A program made the position numbers and the translations under genes. DNA of 64,000 nt, taken from positions 1 through 64,000 of the forward strand of contig NZ_JAQFWP010000027.1 of the NCBI RefSeq assembly GCF_027706745.1. Reading direction: 5' to 3'. Numbering within the stretch: position 1 is the stretch's first letter; each line of letters starts with the position of its first letter. Below the pieces are notes generated by a model. It worked only from the letters and a program-made list of their open reading frames with translations. It had not been told where the DNA came from and made no database searches. This document shows, one piece after another, positions 59,667-64,000 of this stretch. The stretch is from Nocardiopsis suaedae. GTDB taxonomy: Bacteria > Actinomycetota > Actinomycetes > Streptosporangiales > Streptosporangiaceae.

Positions 59667-60359
59667 ATGACGACGACGGCACTCAGCCGGTACGCCGACC
59701 TCCCCGCGCTGGTCGGCCTCATGACCGGTGACGAAAAGCACCGCGCGGCCGCCGAGTCCACGCTGGACGTGCTCTGGGTCCTCTACGACCGCGTCCTGCG
59801 GGTCTCGCCGGAGACCGCCGACCACCCCGACCGCGACCGCTTCCTGCTCTCCAAGGGCCACGGCCCCGCCGCCTACTACGCCGTGCTCGCCGCCAAGGGC
59901 TTCCTGAGCGTCGCCGACCTGCGCTCCTGGACCCGGTTCGACTCCCCGCTGGGCCACCACCCCGACCGGGTGCTGGTCCCCGGCGCCGAGATCGGCAGCG
60001 GCTCGCTGGGCCACGGCCTGGGCCTGGCCGTCGGCACCGCCCTCGGCCTGCGCGCCCAGGGCCGCACCGAACCCCGCGTGGTGGTGCTGGTCGGCGACGC
60101 CGAACTCGACGAGGGCAGCAACCACGAGGCCATCGCCGCCGCCGCGCGGCTGGGCCTGGGGGCGGTCACCGCCGTGGTGATCGACAACCGCTCGGCCACC
60201 CACGGCTGGCCCGGCGGCATCGCCGCCCGCTTCGAGCGGGAGGGGTGGTCCGCGCAGACCGTGTGGGGGCGCGACCACGACGCGCTGGCCGACGCCTTCT
60301 CGGTCCGCGACCCCCGCACCCCCCACGCCGTGATCGCCCGCGTCCAGCCCAAGGAGTGA
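59667..60359 (+). CDS. Transketolase, N-terminal (thiamine-diphosphate-binding) subunit
   Basis: This 230-residue protein corresponds to the TPP-binding half of transketolase. It has RFLLSKGHGPAAYYAVLAAKG, GSLGHGLGLAVGTALGLRAQG, the TPP/metal motif VLVGDAELDEGSNHEAIAAAA and VIDNRS. It is shorter than a typical N-terminal subunit by a few dozen residues. Together with the next gene it makes one enzyme moving two-carbon units in the pentose phosphate pathway. The start has no ribosome site, in line with a leaderless transcript. The SoxR box places it under redox control. Confidence 0.92.
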   Translation: MTTTALSRYADLPALVGLMTGDEKHRAAAESTLDVLWVLYDRVLRVSPETADHPDRDRFLLSKGHGPAAYYAVLAAKGFLSVADLRSWTRFDSPLGHHPDRVLVPGAEIGSGSLGHGLGLAVGTALGLRAQGRTEPRVVVLVGDAELDEGSNHEAIAAAARLGLGAVTAVVIDNRSATHGWPGGIAARFEREGWSAQTVWGRDHDALADAFSVRDPRTPHAVIARVQPKE

Positions 60360-60364
60360 TCCCC

Positions 60365-61318
60365 GTGACCGCGACCGCCACCGAGACCCGCCCGGCCCCC
60401 GCCGTCACCCCGCAGCCGATGCGCGACGCCTTCGCCCGCGCCGTCACCGAGTCCATGGCCGCCGACCCGCGCCTGACCGTGGTCCTCGCCGACATCTCCA
60501 CCGACCGCTTCGCCGCCGCCGCGGCCCGCCACCCCGGCCGGGTCGTCAACGTCGGCATCCGCGAGCAGCTCCAGATCGGCGTCGCCGGGGGCCTGGCCCT
60601 GTCCGGCCAGCGCCCGGTCGTGCACACCTTCTCCTCGTTCCTCGTGGAGCGCCCCTTCGAGCAGGTCAAGCTCGACCTGGGCCACCAGGGGGCGGGGGCC
60701 GTGCTGGCCGGGATCGGCGCCTCCTACGACTACGCCGGCGCCGGGCGCACCCACATGGCCCCCGGCGACGTCGCCCTGCTGGACACGCTGCCCGGCTGGA
60801 CCGTGCACGTGCCCGGCCACGCCGACGAGGCCGACCGCCTGGTCCGCGCCGCGCTCCCCGGCGACGACCGGGTCTACGTCCGCCTCAGCGAGTTCGGCAA
60901 CGCCGCCCCGCGCCCGGTCGGCTCCGGCCTGGTCCCGGTGCGCACCGGATCGCCCCGCGCGGCCGGGGTGGTGGTCGCCGTCGGTCCGATGCTGGACCGG
61001 GTGCTCGCCGCGACCGAGGGCCTGGACGTCACGGTGGCCTACACCGCGACCCCGCGCCCCTTCGACCGCGCCGGGCTGAACCGCCTGGTCGCCTCCGTCG
61101 GCGGCGCCGACGTCCTGACGGTCGAGCCCTACCTGGCCGGGACCTCGGCGCACGAGGTCGCCGTCGCCCTGGAGGACCGGCGCCACCGCCAGCGCGCGCT
61201 CGGTGTCTCCCGCGAGGCCGAGCTGCGCAAGTACGGCACCCCGGAGGAGCACGACCGCGCCCACGGCCTGGACACCGAGGGCATCGCGCGCTCGGCGCGC
61301 GACTTCTTCCTGGTCTGA
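60365..61318 (+). CDS. Transketolase, C-terminal (pyrimidine-binding) subunit
   Basis: This 317-residue protein forms the other half of the enzyme: MRDAFARAVTESMAADPRLT, VVLADISTDRF, RVVNVGIREQLQIGVAGGLAL (the glutamate contacts the thiamine pyrimidine), VHTFSSFLVERPFEQVKLDL and a C-terminal domain ending GIARSARDFFLV. GTG 60365 is five bases after the partner's stop, with AAGGAG overlapping that stop, so the two are coupled. A general second house-keeping transketolase is expected elsewhere in the genome. Confidence 0.92.
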   Translation: MTATATETRPAPAVTPQPMRDAFARAVTESMAADPRLTVVLADISTDRFAAAAARHPGRVVNVGIREQLQIGVAGGLALSGQRPVVHTFSSFLVERPFEQVKLDLGHQGAGAVLAGIGASYDYAGAGRTHMAPGDVALLDTLPGWTVHVPGHADEADRLVRAALPGDDRVYVRLSEFGNAAPRPVGSGLVPVRTGSPRAAGVVVAVGPMLDRVLAATEGLDVTVAYTATPRPFDRAGLNRLVASVGGADVLTVEPYLAGTSAHEVAVALEDRRHRQRALGVSREAELRKYGTPEEHDRAHGLDTEGIARSARDFFLV

Positions 61319-61425
61319 GCACCCCTATGGCGCGCGCGACGGGGCGGGCACCGGGCCCGTCGAGGACGGCCCGGTGCCCGAGGCGTGTCATTCCAGTGGG
61401 GGACAGCCCACAGAATGGGAAGACG

Positions 61426-63222
61426 ATGAACCTCGTCAATCTTCAGGAAGTCTCGCTCGCGTACGGCCCGCTCGTCCTGCTCGACGGCGTCTCGCTCGGT
61501 ATCGACGAGGGCGACCGGATCGGCGTCGTCGGCCGCAACGGCGGCGGCAAGTCGACCCTGGTCTCCGTCCTCGCCCAGGCCACCGAGCCCGACTCCGGCC
61601 GGGTGATCCACAACCGCGGCCTGCGCGTGGGCTTCCTGCACCAGCGCGACAGTTTCCCCGACACCACCGTCGGCGCCTATGTCCTGGGCGACCGCGCCGA
61701 GCACGAGTGGGCCGGCGACCCGCGCGTCCGCGACGTGCTGCGCGGCCTGCTCGGCGGCTGGGACCTGGGCGCCGGGATGGACACCCTCTCCGGGGGCGAG
61801 CGCCGCCGCGCCGCCCTCGCCCGCCTGCTCACCGGCGAGCACGACCTCATCGTGCTGGACGAGCCCACCAACCACCTCGACATCGAGGGCATCGCCTGGC
61901 TGGCCGACCACCTCAACGCCCGCAAGGAGGCGCTGGTGGTCGTCACTCACGACCGGTGGTTCCTGGACGCGGTCACCAACCGCACCTGGGAGGTGGTCGA
62001 CGGCCGTGTCGAGCGCTACGAGGGCGGCTACGCCGCCTACGTGCTGGCCAAGGCCGAGCGGGAGCGGCTGGCCGCCGCGGCCGAGGAGCGGCGGCAGAAC
62101 CTGATGCGCAAGGAGCTGGCGTGGCTGCGGCGCGGCCCCCAGGCCCGCTCGTCCAAGCCCAAGTTCCGGGTGGACGCCGCCAACGCGCTCATCGCCGACG
62201 TTCCGCCGCTGCGCGACACCGTCGAGCTGGTCAGCTTCGCCAGCGCGCGCTTGGGCAAGACCGTCATCGACCTTGAGCACGTGGACCTGAAGGCCGGGGA
62301 CACCCCCCTGCTGGAGGACCTCACCTGGCAGCTGGGGCCCGGCGACCGGGTCGGCCTGGTGGGGGTGAACGGCGCCGGGAAGACCAGCCTGCTGCGCCTG
62401 TTGGCCGCCGAGCGCGAGGCGGACGGCGGCAGGGTGCGCCGGGGCCGCACCGTCAAGCTCGCCCACCTGTCGCAGAACCTCGCCGAGCTGGACCCGCGGA
62501 CGCGCCCCTTGGAGGCCGTCAACGAGGTGCGCCAGTTCGTGACGATCGGCAAGCGCGAGTACTCCGCCGGGCAGATGCTGGAGCGGTTCGGCTTCCGGGG
62601 CGACCGGCAGTGGACGCCCATCGGCGACCTGTCCGGCGGCGAGCGCCGCCGCCTGCAGCTCCTCCGGCTGCTCATGGACGAGCCGAACGTGGTGCTGCTG
62701 GACGAGCCCACCAACGACCTCGACATCGAGACCCTGAATGAGCTGGAGGACCTGCTCGACGGCTGGCCGGGCTCGCTCGTGGTGGTCAGCCACGACCGCT
62801 ACTTCCTGGAGCGCGTCACCGACCGCACCCTGGCGCTGATGGGCGACCGGACGCTGGCGTTCCTCCCCGGGGGCGTGGACGAGTACCTCTCCCGGCGCGC
62901 GCGCCAGGAGGGGCGGGACGCGGTGCCGGGGGTCGCCGCCTCCGCGGGCGGCGACTCCTCGGGCGGCGGCGAGGAGGCCCAGAACGCGGCCCCCGCGGTC
63001 TCGGCCGCCGAGCGCCGCGCCGCGCAGAAGGAGATGCAGCGCCTGGAGCGCCGTATGGACCGCATCGGCAAGCGCGAAGAGGAGCTGCACTCCCTCATGG
63101 CCGAGGCGGCCGACGACTATACGCGCCTGGCCGACCTCGACGCCGAGCTGAAGACCCTCCAGGCCGAGAAGGAGGAACTGGAGGAGCGCTGGCTCGCCGA
63201 GGCCGAGCGCATCGGAGAGTAG
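61426..63222 (+). CDS. ABC-F family ATPase (Uup/EttA-like)
   Basis: This 598-residue soluble protein has two nucleotide-binding domains and no membrane helices. Domain one has GRNGGGKST, LSGGERRRAALA and VLDEPTNHLD. Domain two has GVNGAGKTS, LSGGERRRLQLL and LLDEPTNDLD. A linker (AKAERERLAAAAEERRQNLM and on) joins them, and a C-terminal coiled coil (MQRLERRMDRIGKREEELHSL and on) resembles that of Uup. ABC-F proteins act on the ribosome; some confer antibiotic protection. Position just after the ispE block is conserved in my recollection, pointing to a housekeeping role. ATG 61426 follows GGGAAGACG. Confidence 0.92.
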   Translation: MNLVNLQEVSLAYGPLVLLDGVSLGIDEGDRIGVVGRNGGGKSTLVSVLAQATEPDSGRVIHNRGLRVGFLHQRDSFPDTTVGAYVLGDRAEHEWAGDPRVRDVLRGLLGGWDLGAGMDTLSGGERRRAALARLLTGEHDLIVLDEPTNHLDIEGIAWLADHLNARKEALVVVTHDRWFLDAVTNRTWEVVDGRVERYEGGYAAYVLAKAERERLAAAAEERRQNLMRKELAWLRRGPQARSSKPKFRVDAANALIADVPPLRDTVELVSFASARLGKTVIDLEHVDLKAGDTPLLEDLTWQLGPGDRVGLVGVNGAGKTSLLRLLAAEREADGGRVRRGRTVKLAHLSQNLAELDPRTRPLEAVNEVRQFVTIGKREYSAGQMLERFGFRGDRQWTPIGDLSGGERRRLQLLRLLMDEPNVVLLDEPTNDLDIETLNELEDLLDGWPGSLVVVSHDRYFLERVTDRTLALMGDRTLAFLPGGVDEYLSRRARQEGRDAVPGVAASAGGDSSGGGEEAQNAAPAVSAAERRAAQKEMQRLERRMDRIGKREEELHSLMAEAADDYTRLADLDAELKTLQAEKEELEERWLAEAERIGE

Positions 63223-63228
63223 GGCCCC

Positions 63229-63256
63229 GGTGCCCCGCCCCTCGGGGCGGGGCACC
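63229..63256. terminator. Terminator between convergent ABC-F and SGNH hydrolase genes
   Basis: A near-perfect GC stem of 12-13 bp (63229-63241 with 63244-63256) and a tight loop lie between the two stops. Confidence 0.7.
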
Positions 63257-63282
63257 CGGGTGTCCCTGAGGCGGGGGCGCGG

Positions 63283-64000
63283 TCAGCCGGCCTCGACCAG
63301 CCGCTCGAAGGTCTGCGCTATGTACTGGGCTCCGGCCTGGTTGGTGTGGATGTCAGGTCCGTCCTCGGTGTTGCACATCCACGTGTAGTCGCAGATGTAC
63401 TGCACGTTGGTCGGCATGTCGGAGTCGCCGTCCTCGGGGACCTCGAAGTTCTCCGACTCGAAGGCCTCCTCCACGTCGGCCACCTGCATACCGGCGTCGC
63501 TGTAGGAGGAGCGCAGGATGTCGTTCATCTCCACCAGCACGCCGGTGGCGTAGTCCACCATCTCGTCCTCGGCGGACGGGTCCTCGTCGCCGTCGCCATC
63601 GCCGCCGTCCCCGCTCTCGCCGCCGCCGTCTCCTGAGTCACCCGAGTCCTCCAGCAGCAGCGCCGCGAGGAAGGGGTTGTAGTACGTCATGCCGATGACC
63701 TGCACATCCGGACCGGCGGCCGCGCGCAGGCGGGAGGTGATCTCGGGGACCTCCTCCTCCAGGCGGTCCAGACCGTCCTCGACGCAGTCCCGGTCGAGCT
63801 CCACGTCCGGCGTCCCGCCGTCCCCGCTCTCACCGTCGTCCCCGTCGTCCCCGTCGCCTCCGAGGTCGACGCACCCGGTGAAGTTGTTGCCGCCGATGTC
63901 GACCGTCACCAGGTCGACCTGTCCCCGGTGCTCTTCCAGGAAGCGCTCGGCCTGGGCGAGCTGCGTCCCCTCGGTGTAGCGCTCCCCGCAGGGCTCCAGC
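63283..64000 (-). CDS. SGNH/GDSL hydrolase, 3' part (5' end outside window)
   Basis: The frame is open to the window edge, so about 238 C-terminal residues are seen. DLVTVDIGGNNFTGC is block III of SGNH hydrolases (GxND variant), and PDIHTNQAGAQYIAQTF carries the Asp-x-x-His of block V. The catalytic GDS motif lies upstream. Two long acidic Gly/Asp/Ser inserts interrupt the fold (after CVDLGG and after ALLLED). Cysteines such as CVDLGG, RDC, YICDY and WMCN suggest an exported, disulfide-bearing lipase or esterase of the kind secreted by actinomycetes. It is convergent with the ABC-F gene. Confidence 0.85.
   Translation of the reverse strand, partial: LEPCGERYTEGTQLAQAERFLEEHRGQVDLVTVDIGGNNFTGCVDLGGDGDDGDDGESGDGGTPDVELDRDCVEDGLDRLEEEVPEITSRLRAAAGPDVQVIGMTYYNPFLAALLLEDSGDSGDGGGESGDGGDGDGDEDPSAEDEMVDYATGVLVEMNDILRSSYSDAGMQVADVEEAFESENFEVPEDGDSDMPTNVQYICDYTWMCNTEDGPDIHTNQAGAQYIAQTFERLVEAG

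Overview
This is a gene-dense, very GC-rich window from an actinomycete. Codon use, the DUF574-type methyltransferase, the RpfB/RsmA/IspE block, the SepX/Glp pair and several leaderless promoters fit the Streptosporangiales. A Nocardiopsis-like genome is my best guess, from general resemblance rather than a search. Two tRNA genes (Arg-CCT, Ala-CGC) are present. I see no rRNA, CRISPR array, prophage or complete insertion sequence.

Bases 1-16076 hold a type VII secretion (ESX-like) accessory cassette on one strand. It has the end of a Gly/Ser-rich PPE-like protein, a YbaB/EbfC-like protein, an EspC/WXG100-like small protein, a 3,224-residue cysteine-free giant protein with a CpnT-like N-terminus, a single-pass membrane protein, and a beta-helix protein fused to two EccA-type AAA+ domains. 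No EccB/C/D/E core genes are visible.

Bases 16085-26868 are accessory. They carry a methyltransferase, a TetR regulator with a palindromic operator divergent from a hypothetical gene, an alpha/beta hydrolase divergent from a PucR-type regulator, a small RHIM-like motif protein behind a membrane protein, two secreted proteins, an ABC exporter, and an MmyB-like regulator divergent from a short-chain dehydrogenase.

Bases 27031-42631 are mostly conserved chromosome: tRNA-Arg, an M15 peptidase, MscL, a SAF-domain protein, an FmdB zinc ribbon, 5-formyl-THF cyclo-ligase, galU, glp (moeA family), moaC, a mogA/moaB-family gene, a RimJ-like acetyltransferase, sepX/glpR and tRNA-Ala. A MarR/PLP-decarboxylase pair and a small Trp-rich secreted peptide look like later additions. 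They are followed by a membrane protein, TatB, a voltage-gated cation channel and a cold-shock protein.

Bases 42632-64000 hold protein O-mannosyltransferase, rsmI, a SecD-SecF fusion, metG, tatD, a CoA-transferase, rpfB, rsmA, a Ser/Thr kinase and ispE, an order familiar from other actinobacteria. A 166-bp miniature inverted-repeat element sits between ispE and soxR and supplies both stop codons. SoxR faces a split transketolase pair whose promoter carries a near-perfect SoxR box with a 19-bp spacer. An ABC-F ATPase and the 3' part of an SGNH hydrolase end the window.
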